Assembly: GCA_963743015.1 (NCBI GenBank)
Contig: CAVUOD010000020.1
Coordinates: 62,001-126,000 of the forward strand
DNA from: CAVSRC01 sp963743015
GTDB taxonomy: Bacteria > Pseudomonadota > Alphaproteobacteria > Rhizobiales > Kaistiaceae
Direction of reading: 5' to 3'
DNA length: 64,000 nucleotides
In this document: one piece after another, positions 7,449 to 17,129 of the stretch
Position numbering within the stretch: position 1 is the first letter of the stretch
Layout: every line of letters begins with the position of its first letter
The notes under the pieces: generated by a model
The model's database searches: none
What the model was told of the DNA's origin: nothing
The model's input: the letters and a program-made list of their open reading frames with translations, nothing else
Position numbers and translations under genes: made by a program

Positions 7449-10055
7449 CTACGCAGCCGCACCAACCGGTGCCGCGCCTGGCGTCGCGTCGCCGCCCTCG
7501 CGGCTGGCGGTCAATGCCTTCACCGCCCTTCTGAGCAGGATGCTGTTGACCAGCAGGGCGATGAGCCAGCCTGTCAGGAAGATGTAGGAGCTTGCCGTCA
7601 CCCCGGACATGATCTCGGGAGGCAGCAGCGACGTAGAGAGAACCACGACCGTGAAGCCGGTGACCTGGACGGCGATATACAGGTACATGGGCACGAGGCT
7701 GGCGGTGGTCATCGCTATCCGCCGCTTCAGGCAGCGCAGGAACAGGGGCGAGTTGGAATAGGGCTTGAGCTTGCGCAATATGCGCAGGAGCCTCGCCATG
7801 TTCGCCCGCACGAATGTCAGGAACACGGCCGCCAGGACGATCCACAGGGAGAAGGACAGCGTGATCCCGAGGCTCGTGTTGCTTTTCCCCTCGCTCGCGC
7901 TGTCGATGATCAGAACCATGAGGAGGCTGATCACGATTGCCGCCACGCCCCATCCGGCAAACCGCCGACGCCACGCCGACAGGCGTATGAAGCCGCCGAG
8001 TTCCGGCGCCAGCTCGGACCCGAAACGACGCCTGAGCGACGTCGCCTCGCTCAGCGAGCGGCCCTTGGGCACCAGCGTCGAGGGATGCGCGCCACTCGCC
8101 ACCCAACGGCCGAACTGGGTCCTGACGTCGCCGAGGATGCGGTAGAAATCGAGGTTCTCGCGCACCGCATGGCGGGCGCGGCCCCAGCTCTCGACGATCC
8201 TCTGATGCGCCAGACGGACGGTGCCGCCGAGACCGTCATTGGCCATCACCAGCATGCGCGCATCGGCCAGCGCCCGCACCAGCTTGCCCATCGCCGGGTC
8301 CTGTTCGATTTCGGCAAGCGGCGCCGAGCGCAGAATCATGTCGCGCGATCCGACGCCAAATCCGCTGTCGCTGCCCTGGCGGACCAGCAGGCGCATCAGC
8401 TTCGGCAGTGCCTTCTTTTCCGCTTCGCTCAGCCCAGCGATCGCCTGCTCGCCGGCACGGTCGATGGCGCCGTCGATCCCGCCGAAGGATTCGTAGGCGG
8501 CGAAGGTCAGCCGCGTCTCGCCATCGACCGTCGCCCGGTGCTGGTAGAGCTGGTCGAGGACGAACTGCAGCAGCGGCAGCATGTCCGGCCGGTCGGCATC
8601 GCCGAGCAGCCGCCGGTCGAGCGATTCACCGGTTTCGGACGCGCTCTCATAGACCAGGCCGGCAGCCGCTGCCGGCCCGCGCACGATATCGACCAGTTCG
8701 GTGGCGCTCGGCGGCGACACATCGTAGGAGCGGCCGCGCGTCTTCAGGTCGAGCAACGCCGGCTGCCTGAGGAAACGTTCGTAGAGATCGGCCCTGAGCG
8801 TCGCCACGACCCAGACCCGCCCCGTCGCCACCAGCGCCGAGAGGAGCCCGGCAAAGGCCGCCACCTCGCTTTCCTGCGCATCGCCGCTGAACAGCTCGTC
8901 GAGCTGATCGACCACCACCAGCAGGTCGGCTCTGACCGGCCGCTCATAGCCGGAGGCTTCGCGTTCGGCTTCGCCGATGCGATCGAGCGCGCCGACGATC
9001 GGCCGGGTTGCCGCATCGTCGGCATGGGCGAGCAGGCGGGCGAGCGCCTCTGGCGTACCGTAGTCGCCGCCCTTCAGTTCGGGCAGCGCGAACGGCCGGC
9101 CCTCGTCGTCCGGCTCGAGGCAGTCGGCGCCGTCGAGCAGGCGTGCCGCCAGCGCCGCGTTCGGCCCCTCCCCGATCTCGCGCGGCCGCATGACCGCCAC
9201 CCGCCACACATCCACCGATGGGACGACACCGGGCGTGGTCAGGCGCGGCACCAGCCCGGCGCGCGCCAGCGACGACTTGCCGGAGCCGCTGGGGCCGACC
9301 ATGAGCAGGAACGGCGCCCCGTCCGCTGCCGCGTCCTTCAGCGCATCCACCGCCCGATTGATCTCGCGCCCGCGCCCGAAGAACACCGAGGCATGCTTGG
9401 CCCCGAAGGCGGCAAGGCCGCGGAACGGCGACCCCTTGGTCTCCACCGGCCAGGCGACCGAGTGGCCCTTGAGCGCCCGCTCTTCCAGCCATTTGCGCAA
9501 CAGCGTCTCGAACTGGATCTCGAACGCGTCGGTGGTGGAGAATTCGTGATAGGCCGCCTTGAACTCGCCCTCGCTGGAGCGGAACCAGCGGGCGCAGAAC
9601 GCCTCCAGCCACTCCCATTGCTGCTTGATGACGATGTTCTCCGGATCGTCGTCCTTGACGGTGACGGTGGGCAGGTCCGGACAGCGGAAGATGTAGACAT
9701 CCGGGCGACCGCGCGACCGCGCCGCGTCGATCGCCGACAGGATCTCGTAGGCGGTGCCGCTCGGATAGGGCGCGCCGTCGGCCATGTGCGGGAAATCGGT
9801 GGGCAGCGCCGTGCCGAGGCGGTGGCGCAGGATGCCGACGACGATTTCGCAGCTCGACGCTTCCGGAATCTGCGTCTGGAAGGTCTCGTGCGCCTTGTAG
9901 AATTCGCGCTCCCAGCGCACCGCGACCAGCCGGGCGACATTGGCGAACTCGCCGTTCAGCCGCTCGACGACGCGGTCGACCCGCATGCGTTCGAAGCGGG
10001 TGTCCCCCGGCGAGGACACGAATATGCGGACGACCTCGCCCCCCTCGGCAGTCAT
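7449..10055 (-). CDS. DUF4062 - STAND NTPase - membrane protein
   Basis: An 868-residue multidomain protein. Residues 9-100 match DUF4062 (VVRIFVSSPGDTRFERMRVD, CEIVVGILRHRLG), a TIR-related Rossmann-like domain. Residues 215-600 form a novel-STAND (nSTAND1) P-loop ATPase: SPFRGLAAFGAKHASVFFGR leads in, GPSGSGKSSLARAGLVPRL is Walker A (about 254) and LLVVVDQLDELF is Walker B. In most relatives WD40 repeats follow; here the last 180 residues hold four or five membrane helices (e.g. GVAAIVISLLMVLIIDSA, LSFSLWIVLAAVFLTF, LTGWLIALLVNSILL). STAND proteins are ATP-driven switches, several used in phage defence or regulated cell death, but no role is shown here. ATG 10055 has AGGGAG upstream. It stands alone, divergent from the membrane protein at 10218. 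Confidence 0.85.
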   Translation of the reverse strand: MTAEGGEVVRIFVSSPGDTRFERMRVDRVVERLNGEFANVARLVAVRWEREFYKAHETFQTQIPEASSCEIVVGILRHRLGTALPTDFPHMADGAPYPSGTAYEILSAIDAARSRGRPDVYIFRCPDLPTVTVKDDDPENIVIKQQWEWLEAFCARWFRSSEGEFKAAYHEFSTTDAFEIQFETLLRKWLEERALKGHSVAWPVETKGSPFRGLAAFGAKHASVFFGRGREINRAVDALKDAAADGAPFLLMVGPSGSGKSSLARAGLVPRLTTPGVVPSVDVWRVAVMRPREIGEGPNAALAARLLDGADCLEPDDEGRPFALPELKGGDYGTPEALARLLAHADDAATRPIVGALDRIGEAEREASGYERPVRADLLVVVDQLDELFSGDAQESEVAAFAGLLSALVATGRVWVVATLRADLYERFLRQPALLDLKTRGRSYDVSPPSATELVDIVRGPAAAAGLVYESASETGESLDRRLLGDADRPDMLPLLQFVLDQLYQHRATVDGETRLTFAAYESFGGIDGAIDRAGEQAIAGLSEAEKKALPKLMRLLVRQGSDSGFGVGSRDMILRSAPLAEIEQDPAMGKLVRALADARMLVMANDGLGGTVRLAHQRIVESWGRARHAVRENLDFYRILGDVRTQFGRWVASGAHPSTLVPKGRSLSEATSLRRRFGSELAPELGGFIRLSAWRRRFAGWGVAAIVISLLMVLIIDSASEGKSNTSLGITLSFSLWIVLAAVFLTFVRANMARLLRILRKLKPYSNSPLFLRCLKRRIAMTTASLVPMYLYIAVQVTGFTVVVLSTSLLPPEIMSGVTASSYIFLTGWLIALLVNSILLRRAVKALTASREGGDATPGAAPVGAAA

Positions 10056-10217
10056 GCTCCCTGGAATCCCCCCCAGAACGACTTGCGCAGCGATTCGCCG
10101 ATTATTGGTGGGGCCCGGCAACAAAAGCAACCGAGGCGGTGGCGGCATTCATTAGCCGCTTGTTGAGATTGGCCGGCGATCATCGGCCTCGCCCGTGAAA
10201 CCGGAGCCCCCGCCCCG

Positions 10218-11300
10218 ATGCCGTCCACTCCGTCGATCCTGATGGCACTGCCGCCGACGCGCTTCAGCGGCGTCGGGCGCCCGGCCGCGCTCGCCATCCT
10301 GCTGGCGACGCTGGCGGCGATCGGCGTGCTGCTGATCGTCGCTGCGCACTACCGGCCACCGACGGCGGCGGCATCGCGCGCCACGGGCGACCTGGCCATG
10401 TATGGCCGCGTGGTCGAGCGCATGCGCGCCGGCGAAGGCTATTACCCGGCCGCCCATGCCGAACTCTCCGCCGGCAAATACGGCACGCGCTCGGTCTTCA
10501 ACTGGCGCATGCCGGCGCTGCCCTTTCTCGCCAGCCTCGCACCATCGGCCGGGTGGGCCGACGCGGTGCTCCGCCTCATCGCCATCGCGGCGGGCCTGGC
10601 GGCGGCAGCGGCGGTCGCCACACAGGCGGGACGCGCGGCGGGCGCCATCGCCCTGGTGGCGCTTGCCGTCAATCTCGCCAGCGCGGCGACGCCGGGGGGC
10701 GCCGTCTTCACCGACATCGTTGCCGGCGTTCTGATCCTTGCCGCGGTCGCCGCCTATGGCCTCAGCCAACCGCTGGCCGGCCTGGCGATCGCGCTCGCGG
10801 CGCTGTTCATGCGCGAACTGGCGGCCCCGGCAATCCTCGTCTTCGTCTTTCTCGCCTGGCGCGAGCGGCGCCCATGGGAACTCACCGTCTGGGCGCTCGG
10901 CCTTGCCGCCTTCGCCATTTATTTTGCGGGACACGCGCTGGCCGTGCAGGCCCAGCTCGGCCCCGCCGACACCGCCTATGCCAGCGGCTGGGTGGCGTTT
11001 GGCGGCTTGAACTTCCTGCTTGCCACCGCCGCCTTCAACGGGCTCTTCATCGCCGAGCCCCTGTGGCAGACGGCGATCCTGCTGCCGCTTGCCGCTCTCG
11101 GGCTTGCCGCCTGGCGGGGCGCGATGGGAAGCCGCGCGGCGCTGACGGTGGCGGTCTATCTCCTTCTCTTCGCGGTGGTCGGCAAACCCTTCGACGACTA
11201 TTGGGGCGCGCTCTACACGCCGCTGATGATGCTCGGCCTCGCGCTTCTGCCGGCGGCGCTGCGCGACCTCGTCCTGGGGCTGAGGCAGCGCACCACTTGA
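10218..11300 (+). CDS. Polytopic membrane protein, GT-C glycosyltransferase-like
   Basis: A 360-residue protein with about nine hydrophobic segments. After the first helix comes a periplasmic stretch with GDLAMYGRVVERMRAGEGYY and NWRMPALPFLASL. The 'D...Y...G..YY......F.WR.P' layout is found in GT-C-type membrane glycosyltransferases and DUF2029-like proteins, where an early acidic residue sits near the lipid donor site. No clear catalytic motif can be proven. Next to the STAND gene but transcribed away from it; no functional link visible. Followed by 640 bases without a gene. Confidence 0.7.
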   Translation: MPSTPSILMALPPTRFSGVGRPAALAILLATLAAIGVLLIVAAHYRPPTAAASRATGDLAMYGRVVERMRAGEGYYPAAHAELSAGKYGTRSVFNWRMPALPFLASLAPSAGWADAVLRLIAIAAGLAAAAAVATQAGRAAGAIALVALAVNLASAATPGGAVFTDIVAGVLILAAVAAYGLSQPLAGLAIALAALFMRELAAPAILVFVFLAWRERRPWELTVWALGLAAFAIYFAGHALAVQAQLGPADTAYASGWVAFGGLNFLLATAAFNGLFIAEPLWQTAILLPLAALGLAAWRGAMGSRAALTVAVYLLLFAVVGKPFDDYWGALYTPLMMLGLALLPAALRDLVLGLRQRTT

Positions 11301-11499
11301 ACCTCCCCCAAGAGGGGAAGGTCAGGGAGCGTGGCGCATGGCTCTGCCAGATGCTCCGTTCTTCGCGGGAACGGGCGGTGTGGGTGTGACTCCTCGTTCC
11401 CGCGGGCCGTCAGCTCCGGGGCATGAGGATTTCAAAGAACGTTCCCCTGCCCTTGAGGCACGAGGGGGTGGCGGGCGCTCGATGAGTGCCTGTCATAAT

Positions 11500-11790
11500 T
11501 TTGTGGGGCGCTCAGCCGAACGCCCGCCGCGGTGGTTTGTGCTCCGGCCCGCCTGGGACCAAAGGCGAAGGCGAGGCGGCTCGCTGGCCTGCCTCTAGAC
11601 CACCACGGTCCCGGTGACGGCTTTCGCCGACCGGCCCAACCGTGGCTGACCCTCGCCTGCCTTTAGCGCTGCCTTTTGGGGGCATCAGCGCGGCGGAGTT
11701 CTCTCTCCGCTGGCGGGCTCCCGGAGCCTCGGCCGCCCTGCCTGCGTGGACAGAACGGCGGACACCGCACCCCGCCCCACGCTGCAAGAC
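11500..11790. other. Non-coding stretch with structured-looking sequence
   Basis: Between the membrane protein (stop at 11300) and the broken restriction gene (start about 11945) no convincing gene is seen. The part at 11500-11790 is rich in complementary segments, for example GGCGAAGGCGAG near 11560 with CTCGCCTGCC near 11655, and CCGCGGTGG near 11528 with CCACCACGG near 11600. Open frames here (both strands) have a codon pattern of chance GC-rich frames. Similar translated strings are familiar as doubtful hypothetical proteins in rhizobial genomes, which suggests a conserved non-coding element. The rest (11301-11500) holds a small CCTCCCC/GGGGAAGG hairpin just after the stop codon. Confidence 0.35.
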
Positions 11791-11797
11791 GCCTCAT

Positions 11798-11864
11798 GAG
11801 CGCGCCCCTTCGCGGGCGGGGATGAGGCCAATATGGGGGCGATTTGGGATGGGGGGATAAGTTG
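11798..11864. repeat. Dispersed intergenic repeat, family A, copy 1
   Basis: Begins GAGCGCGCCCCTTCGCGGG and ends GGGGGGATAAGTTG. A second copy with the same order of words (CGCGCCCCTTCGCG, GGATG-GG, CAATA-GGGGGCG, TTTGGG, AAGTTG) lies at 18316-18380 next to the DUF3617 gene. Roughly 80 percent identical. It is a non-coding dispersed repeat of unknown role. Confidence 0.6.
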
Positions 11865-11944
11865 TTGATGTATCCTCGACTCTAGTGAGTTCTTCAGCGA
11901 ACCTCCTACTTTTCTGTCCGAGATTGTTGGTTGGGAGTTTATTG

Positions 11945-12165
11945 GTGATCGACGGCGGACTTTTCACGCGCGACTTTCTTCTTGAGGGAATTCGCGAAAC
12001 TAAGCACTGGACGGCGCTCGGTAACGCAGAAATCGAGTTCCATTCGCTCCTTTGCGAAATCGGCCCTCGATTCACTTGCCAATCGAAAGGCTGTCCGTCG
12101 TCAGAGTTTTTGGGACAGCGAGCGGCTTCAATTAGGGGAGGCTCTGGCTCGTCTGGTTGATGATG
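11945..12165 (+). pseudogene. 5' fragment of a restriction-modification gene cut off by an IS
   Basis: From GTG at 11945 the frame reads VIDGGLFTRDFLLEGIRE followed by TKHWTALGNAEIEFHSLL. The opening 'xLLTRDFLLEGIxETxxWxAL' matches, from memory of the family, the very start of large class I SAM-dependent restriction-methyltransferases like the one whose main body is at 13575-16682. A one-base shift near 12050 then gives SFAKSALDSLANRKAVRRQ. Codons run into the IS3-family element. About 400 residues that normally lie between this start and the downstream body are missing, so insertion was accompanied or followed by deletion. Confidence 0.5.
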
Positions 12166-13147
12166 CTATGCGGCTTGCTGACGATGCAGCAAGCGTCGGT
12201 TTGCGATGGTCTGTCGTTTGATCCTTTCCCGTTCGATGAGGATGGTCTGGCCGCGTCCGAAGTAGACGTCGGCCGGCGTCAGATTGCCCAGGCTCTCGTG
12301 GTAGCGCCGGTGATTGTAGTCGGCGACGAAGGCGCCGATCTCAGCCTCGAGGTCGCCGGGCAGGTAGTAGTTCTCAAGCAAGATGCGGTTCTTCAGCGTC
12401 TGGTGCCAGCGCTCGATCTTGCCCTGGGTCATCGGGTGATAGGGTGCGCCGCGAACGTGATCCATGTCCTCGCGGTCGAGCCATTTGGCGAGGTCAGCCG
12501 AGACGTAACTCGAACCGTTGTCCGACAGGAGCCGGGGTCGGTGAACGACCGTGACCCGGTCCAATCCGGACGCTTTCAGCGCCAAGTCGAGCGTGGCGGT
12601 GACGTCTTCGGCCTTCATCGTCGGTGCACAGCTTCCAGGCGATGATGAAGCGCGAGAAGTCGTCGAGGATGGTCGACAGATAGTACCAGCCCCAGCCGAT
12701 GACCTTGAGATAGGTGAAGTCGGTCTGCCACATCTGGTTGGGCTTTGTGGTCTTGTCCTTGAACTCGTTCGCCGCCTTCACGACGATGAAGGCCGGGCTG
12801 GCGATCAGATCGAGCGCCTTCAGCAGTCGGTAGACCGAAGCTTCTGACACAAAGTAGCTTTCAGCATCGGTGAAGCGCACCGCCAGCTCGCGGGGCGACA
12901 GCGCCGACTCCTCCAGCGCCAAATTCTTGATCTTCTCGTGGACAGTGTCCGGGATACGGTTCCACACCCGATCCGGTCGCGGTGAGCGGTCATCGAGAGC
13001 CTCAGGTCCGCCGGCCTGGTAGCGATCGTACCAACGGTAGAAGGTTGCCCTCGGGATGCCGAGCTTTGCCAGCGTGCGCCTGACCGGCAGGTGCGATTGC
13101 TCGACCAGGCGGATGATCTCGAGCTTCTCCGATCCCGGGTACCTCAT
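12166..13147 (-). CDS. IS3-family transposase orfB (frameshifted)
   Basis: Integrase-type DDE transposase. The N-terminus MRYPGSEKLEIIRLVEQS with TLAKLGIPRATFYRWYDRY is the HTH part; the catalytic core starts at MWQTDFTYLKVIGWGWYYLS and DDFSRFIIAWKLC. At about 12630 the frame shifts by one base (ACCGACG for ACCACG) and continues with TMKAEDVTATLDLAL, LLSDNGSSYVSADLAKWL (second Asp), HPMTQGKIERWHQTLKNRI (catalytic Glu) to a stop at 12166. The joined product has about 326 residues, normal for orfB. Either inactivated or an indel error. Its ATG overlaps the stop of orfA (ATGA). Confidence 0.85.
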
Positions 13148-13518
13148 GCGCCGTCCTCCCCATCCCCCGTCACGCTTTTTTTGAGCAAACGGTTCTCGAG
13201 GGTGAGTTCGGCCACGACCTCCTTCAGCGCGGATGCCTCGCGGCGAAGGTCCCTGACCTCGTCCGAGGTTGCCGCCCGCGCCGTGTCGCCGGCCAGCCGC
13301 TTCTTGCCGGCCTCGAGGAACTCCTTCGACCAGCGGTAATAGAGGTTCTGGACGATCCCTTCACGCCGGCACAGCTCGGCGATGCTGTCCTCGCCGCGCA
13401 GACCGTCCAGCACGATGCGGATCTTGTCTTCGGCCGAAAAATGCCGCCGGGTCGCACGGCGGATATCCTTCACGACCTGTTCCGCCGGCATTCTCACCGG
13501 CCCGGACTTCTGTCTCAT
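13144..13518 (-). CDS. IS3-family transposase orfA
   Basis: A 124-residue protein with an N-terminal helix-turn-helix (RRHFSAEDKIRIVLDGLRG then DSIAELCRREGIVQNLYYRW) and a leucine-rich coiled coil (REASALKEVVAELTLENRLL). This is the DNA-binding product of IS3-family elements. ATG at 13518 is preferred over 13533 since GGAGGGAGCGAAG lies directly upstream. The stop overlaps the orfB start by four bases, the arrangement in which orfB is made by frameshifting or re-initiation. Confidence 0.88.
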   Translation of the reverse strand: MRQKSGPVRMPAEQVVKDIRRATRRHFSAEDKIRIVLDGLRGEDSIAELCRREGIVQNLYYRWSKEFLEAGKKRLAGDTARAATSDEVRDLRREASALKEVVAELTLENRLLKKSVTGDGEDGA

Positions 13519-13574
13519 CTTCGCTCCCTCCAAGGGCTACGATGAGCCAGAAATCCTCCCTTACTCAACTCGCC

Positions 13575-16500
13575 AATTTTGTCTCATAGGCGCTGATGCC
13601 GGACACTCGGCATACCACCCTACAACGGTGGCTTATTTGCGCCAGAAGCGGTCCCGATCCTGGCACGAGTGGCGCTCCCGGACGCCGCAATGGCTACTGT
13701 CATCCACGGACTCAGCCACGAGCACGACGATGGGTCCGGACGCGGGGCGAAATACATCAACTACCGCGATTTATCGGTGCAGCAGCTTGGCGCAGTTTAC
13801 GAACGCATCTTGGAGTTCGGTTTGCGTACGAGTGCGGAGGGCGTTGTCGAAATCGACGCCGACGATGAAGCGCGCCACAAGTCTGGCAGCTACTACACAC
13901 CGGAGGAACTGGTCTCTCTCATCATTGACCATGCCGTCGGTCCGCTGATCGCAGAGCGCGTCGATCAGTTCAAGCAGAAGGCCGAGGCATTGGCGAGCGA
14001 CCGTCGCCCGCTCGCGCAGCGTATCGCGGAACTTGAGGAACTTGATCCAGCGTCCGCAATACTCTCCCTCAAGATCTGCGATCCGGCTATGGGCTCCGGT
14101 CATTTTCTCGTCAGTCTGGTTGACTGGCTGTCTGACCAGGTACTCGACGCAAAGGAGGAGGCAAAAGCGCTGGTGAGTTGGGGCGACTACACCTCGCCGC
14201 TTGCCGCTCGCATCGCTTCCATTCGCGAGAAAATCCTCCACAGCGCTCAAATACACCAATGGCCGATCGTCGAAAGCCAACTCGATGACCGTCACGTCGT
14301 GCGGCGTATGGTGCTGAAGCGCGTTGTCTACGGCGTCGACAAAAACCCCATGGCCGTGGAACTCGCGAAGGTGTCTCTCTGGCTCCACTCTTTCACCGTG
14401 GGCGCGCCGCTGTCGTTCCTCAATCATCATCTGAGGTCAGGTGACAGTGTCATCGGCGTATTCGCGCGTCCCACGCTCGACGCACTGCGTGCGCGTGGAG
14501 CATTGTTCAATCTCGGTCAGATCACGCACGTCGAACAGATTGCTGGGTTGATGGCGGAGATCGAGGAGACGACCGACAATGATATTGCCGAGGTGACTTC
14601 CTCTCGGGAAAAGTTCAGTGCGGTCGAGGAGGCGACGGCGCCAATTGCCGACCTGTTCTCACTGGCGACTGCCGAACACATGATGGGCGTGTTCGAGGCT
14701 GCACCCAAGGTAGCTCCCGATCTACGAAAGCTTGCTGGCAAGCCCGAGAAGCAACTCGCGAAGGCCCGCGCCAATCTGACTGCTTTTGAACGCGCGGCGG
14801 CGCTGCAGCTCGTTTTGGAAGGCACCTTTGGTGACCCCATCCGCATCGCCTCGGGCAAGGACCGTCATCGCCCCGCCGGAACTCAAGGAACAGCTTGCCT
14901 TACTACCGCCTGATGCGCCGGAGCAGTCGAACCTGTTTCCGTCGATCAGCATCGACGACCGCCGCCGCGTGATGGCGGACGAGTTGGTGGAGGAAGCCCG
15001 GCGCCTCAGCACCCTCCACGGCTTTTTCCATTGGGAGATCGCCTTTCCCAACGTCTGGTCGAACCTCGTCTCCACCGAGCCCAAGGGCGGCTTCGACGCG
15101 GTGATCGGCAATCCGCCCTATGTGCGACAGGAACTTCTCGGTCCGGACGTCAAGCGGGCGCTGAAGAGCGCCTACGCGGCCTATGACGGCATGGCGGATC
15201 TCTACGTCTATTTCTACGAGCAGGGACTTCAGGCTTCTCAAGCCAGGTGGACGCCTGTCCTACGTAGTCACCAACAAATGGCTGAAGGCGGGCTACGCGG
15301 AAGAACTGCGGGCTCTCTTCGCGACAAAGGGCTGGTTGGAGTTCATCGCCGATTTCGGCCACGCCAAGCACTTGTTTCCGGATGCCGACGTGTTTCCGTC
15401 CGTGCTGGTGGTCCGCAAGCCATCGCGCGAAGACCCTGTGCCCGACGTGGCAGAGGTCTGCGTCATCCCGCGCGACGCAGTGCCGCGCAAGGGGCTTGCG
15501 GGCGTAGTCGAGGAGGCGACCTTCCCGCTGCCACGCGCGATGTTCACCAAGGAAGCCTGGGTGCTAGAGCCCAAGCCCGTGATGAACCTGCTGGAGAAGA
15601 TCAAGCGCAATGGTGTGCCGCTCTCCGAGTACGCCGCGGTGAAGCCGTATAGAGGCGTTCTTACGGGGTTGAACGAAGCCTTCCTCATCGACAGCGCCAA
15701 ACGCGATGAGCTTGTACGGGCCGATCCGAAGTCGGCGGAGATCATGAAGCCTTACCTTAGGGGCCAGGATATCGAGCGCTGGTGGTCGCCAGCCAGCGGC
15801 CTCTTCATGATCGTACTCAAGTCGAGCGGCAATCACGCTTGGCCGTGGGCCAATGCAGCGGATGAGGTGCAGGCCGAAGAGATATTCGCTGCTACCTATC
15901 CGTCCCTCCACCAGCACATGAAGGCGTTTGAGGAAACTGGCGTCAATCCGAAGACAAAAAAGCCGGCGGGATTGCGGCACCGCGAGGACCAAGGGCGGTT
16001 CTGGTGGGAACTGCGCTCTTGTGACTACTACGAGGCGTTTGAGCGACCGAAAATAGTCTACCAAGCCATACAATTTTCTCCTAGATATGCGCTTGAGCGG
16101 GACGGACTGTATGGAAACAACAAGACCTATTTTCTTACCACCGCGTCGCCGGGCATCGTCGGTTGTCTCAACTCTCCATTGCAGTGGTGGGTCGCTTGGC
16201 GAAAACTTCTACACCTCAAAGATGAAGCGTTGTCAAACGATGCGGTAAAACTGGTTGAGTTTCCCATGCCGCGCCAACAATCGAATTTTGACGAGAGCGT
16301 GCACTCGGACGTTGAAGCTTTGATTGTCAAGACTGCTCAATTGGGTGGCGTCACCTCAACTATCCAACATTGGCTCCATCACGAATTCGGCCTCGAAAAA
16401 CCCGGCCACGCGCTGTCCAGGCCCTATGAACTCGACGCGGATGGTTTCGCCGCAGCTGTACGCAAAGCGCTGCCGAAGTCACGCAAGCTCTCCGCTGCCG

Positions 16501-16682
16501 ATTTCTCCCGCCTGAAGCAGGAGCACGCCGACACGATTGAGCCCGCCCGCCGCGCTGCAGCCGAGGCGCTGAAGCTCGAACACCAGATCTCCGACCTCGC
16601 CAACGAAGCCTACGGCCTCACGCCTGAGGAGGTCGCCCTGATGTGGGAAACCGCGCCACCGCGGATGCCGTTTACGCCGTAG
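13575..16682 (+). pseudogene. Type IIG-like restriction-methyltransferase, 5' truncated
   Basis: Body of a large DNA N6-adenine methyltransferase with TaqI/Eco57I-like layout. In order: GIPPYNGGLFAPEAVP and YINYRDLSVQQLGAVYERIL, ICDPAMGSGHFLVSLVD (SAM motif I), VYGVDKNPMAVELAKVSLWL, AVIGNPPYVRQELLG (catalytic NPPY), RLLKPGGRLSYVVTNKWLK, PYLRGQDIERWW and a C-terminal specificity region ending at 16682. One-base frame breaks occur near 13608, 14860 and 15230, all in conserved stretches. The N-terminal 400 or so residues, where the nuclease would be, are missing because of the IS3 element at 12150-13575; its start survives at 11945. Base composition is clearly less GC-rich than the neighbours, consistent with acquisition by transfer. 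Confidence 0.8.
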
Positions 16683-16720
16683 GCGGGTTTCCCGCCTCCG
16701 CAGGAGCAAACAGAGGCAGC

Positions 16721-17006
16721 ATGATCGACGTCAGACGAACCAGCGGCGACGAGCCGCTCGAATTCGACGTGGTCATCTCCGAGGCAAACGGAAAGAGCCG
16801 CCATCATGTGACGATGAGGCGGGAGACCTGCGAGCGCCTCGCGACGGCCAAGGCAACACCGGAGGCCGTTGTCGATGCGGCCGTCCGCTTCCTGCTCGAT
16901 CGCGAGCCCAAGGAATTCGATCCTCGGCCGCTTCGACGTGACGGTGATCGCGCACTATTTCCCGGAGTTCGAACGGGAACTGTCGCGCTATCTCGAGCGG
17001 GCGTGA
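16721..17006 (+). CDS. Conserved hypothetical protein, copy 1 (frameshifted)
   Basis: Encodes MIDVRRTSGDEPLEFDVVIS, RHHVTMRRETCERLATAKA, TPEAVVDAAVRFLLDREPKE, then by a one-base insertion (AATTCGATC for AATTGATC near 16918) LGRFDVTVIAHYFPEFEREL to the stop at 17006. It is nearly identical to the intact 94-residue gene at 19458-19742. The family is unknown to me; it looks like a small soluble alpha/beta protein. GAGGCAGC precedes the ATG in both copies. Its position between the restriction gene and a stray cckA tail suggests it was duplicated together with that tail. Confidence 0.75.
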
Positions 17007-17063
17007 AACGGCGCCCCCTGACAAGGAAGCGCCCTCACCCGCCGCCACAAGCCCCCCCTCCCG

Positions 17064-17103
17064 AAATCGCTGCGCGATTTCGACCTCCCCTCAAGGGGGA
17101 GGT
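17064..17103. repeat. Double hairpin (REP-like)
   Basis: Two neighbouring palindromes: AAATCG-CTGCG-CGATTT at 17064-17080 and ACCTCCCC-TCAAG-GGGGAGGT at 17083-17103. They follow the small gene's stop and lack a T-run. Similar CCTCCCC/GGGGAGG hairpins occur at 11305 and near 19405, so this is a dispersed palindrome family and possibly a weak terminator. Confidence 0.5.
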
Positions 17104-17129
17104 TGGGCGCCGTGCCTTTGGCCCCCCCC

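Larger units (their letters stand above)
12150..13575 (-). mobile_element. IS3-family insertion sequence
   Basis: About 1.4 kb with the two overlapping transposase frames orfA (13518-13144) and orfB (13147-12166) on the minus strand. The right side upstream of orfA contains TATGAGACAAAATTGGCG on the minus strand, a plausible terminal repeat, but I could not find a convincing inverted partner at the left side, so both ends are approximate. It separates the beginning of a restriction-modification gene (11945) from its body (13575). Confidence 0.75.

Noticed and set aside
7377..10166. A 929-codon plus-strand frame opposite the STAND gene
   Set aside because: The minus strand encodes recognisable DUF4062, Walker A and Walker B; the plus frame is His/Arg/Gly-rich with no domain.
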